From Arthrobacter sp. ov407 (GTDB taxonomy: Bacteria > Actinomycetota > Actinomycetes > Actinomycetales > Micrococcaceae): a stretch of 64,000 nt of DNA. The DNA is taken from positions 1-64,000 of the forward strand of contig NZ_FNGD01000017.1 of the NCBI RefSeq assembly GCF_900102895.1. The letters are read 5' to 3'. Below the pieces are notes generated by a model, which was given only the letters and a program-made list of their open reading frames with translations, ran no database searches and was not told the DNA's origin. The position numbers and the translations under genes are program-made. The stretch's first letter is position 1. Every line of letters begins with the position of its first letter. Below are positions 63,587-64,000 of the stretch, piece by piece.

Positions 63587-64000
63587 ATGGAGAGCGTGGC
63601 CTTCATCTACTGCAGGATCAGCCAGGACCGCACGGGAGCAGAGCTCGGTGTGGCGCGCCAAGAGGAAGACTGCCGCAAGCTGGCGGCAGAGCGAGGGCTC
63701 AGCGTCGCGCGGGTGTTTGTTGACAATGACATCAGCGCGTACTCAGGAAAGAAGAGACCCGGCTACTCAGCAATGCTTGCCGCGCTCAGGCGCGGCGAAG
63801 CATCCGTAGTTCTGTTTTGGCATACAGACCGACTGCATCGCAGCCCGACAGAGCTTGAAGAATACATTGCCATCTGCCGGGAATGTTCCGTCCAGAACTA
63901 CGCAGTCAAAGGCGGAGAGGTTGATCTCAGCACGCCGGAAGGCATACTCCGCGCTGGCCTGCTCGGACAGGTAGCACGTTATGAATCCGCCCATAAGGCG
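63587..64000 (+). CDS. serine recombinase, N-terminal part (runs off window)
   Basis: The first 138 residues of a resolvase/invertase-type serine recombinase, open to the last base. The catalytic Ser is in AFIYCRISQDRTG (Ser12), and other family parts are LGVARQEEDCRKLAAERGLS, GYSAMLAALRRGEASVVLFW and HTDRLHRSPTELEEYIAICR. This start type is common to large integrases of phages and ICEs in actinobacteria. Its size and C-terminus are not visible. No strong RBS precedes ATG 63587. It is divergent from the HNH operon. Confidence 0.88.
   Translation, partial: MESVAFIYCRISQDRTGAELGVARQEEDCRKLAAERGLSVARVFVDNDISAYSGKKRPGYSAMLAALRRGEASVVLFWHTDRLHRSPTELEEYIAICRECSVQNYAVKGGEVDLSTPEGILRAGLLGQVARYESAHKA

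Overview
The window looks like a chromosome segment of a high-GC actinobacterium of the Micrococcaceae (Arthrobacter or Pseudarthrobacter type). GC is high, GTG and TTG starts are common, and 4-nt stop/start overlaps are frequent. Gene content and order in the left half (mtrA-mtrB-lpqB, a comF-type gene, hpf, secA, a PdtaS-type kinase, whiB1) resemble the Mycobacterium tuberculosis Rv3219-Rv3246 neighbourhood. The genus is inferred from gene content, not from a marker alignment.

Layout. 1-346: end of an IS3-family element. 446-1908: chorismate mutase and a MetE-like protein. 1957-2664: DUF4166 protein. 2844-13299: envelope and housekeeping block with the MtrAB-LpqB signalling operon, ComF-like protein, long hibernation factor, YcaQ-like protein and SecA, closed by a 46-bp perfect palindrome. 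13483-17980: Rv3235-like protein, LysM protein, a conserved unknown, a small HTH protein, and SAF (CpaB-like) plus CpaE/MinD-like proteins. 18038-24857: giant NAD-glutamate dehydrogenase, PdtaS-type kinase and WhiB1 with a CRP-like site upstream. 25098-29945: small membrane protein and an EssC/EccC-like FHA-FtsK ATPase.

30200-56692 is a large surface-glycan locus. A coupled run glf-glfT2-wzm-wzt should make and export a galactofuranose polymer. Two paralogous DUF6541 membrane proteins flank a lone siderophore-binding lipoprotein. Two GT2 glycosyltransferases, a DUF2304 protein and an unrecognised protein follow. Two divergent operons then encode what looks like a full legionaminic-acid (nonulosonic acid) pathway of the GDP-GlcNAc type: PtmF/LegF/PtmA-like leftward and LegH/LegI/LegG/PtmE/LegB/LegC-like rightward, continued by a Wzx-like flippase, an acyltransferase and a GT-C-like membrane protein. 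Together they suggest a wall or capsular glycan with galactofuranose and a sialic-acid-like sugar.

56793-59159 is a secreted GH25 lysozyme with eight LGFP-type repeats. At 59455 a tadA/cpaF ATPase gene begins but is cut at about 60340. From there to the window end lies lower-GC foreign DNA: a leftward, translationally coupled three-gene set (tandem HNH endonuclease-like protein, small Cys-containing protein, TM/coiled-coil protein) and a divergent serine recombinase that runs off the edge. This looks like one end of an integrative element. No tRNA, rRNA or CRISPR array was found.
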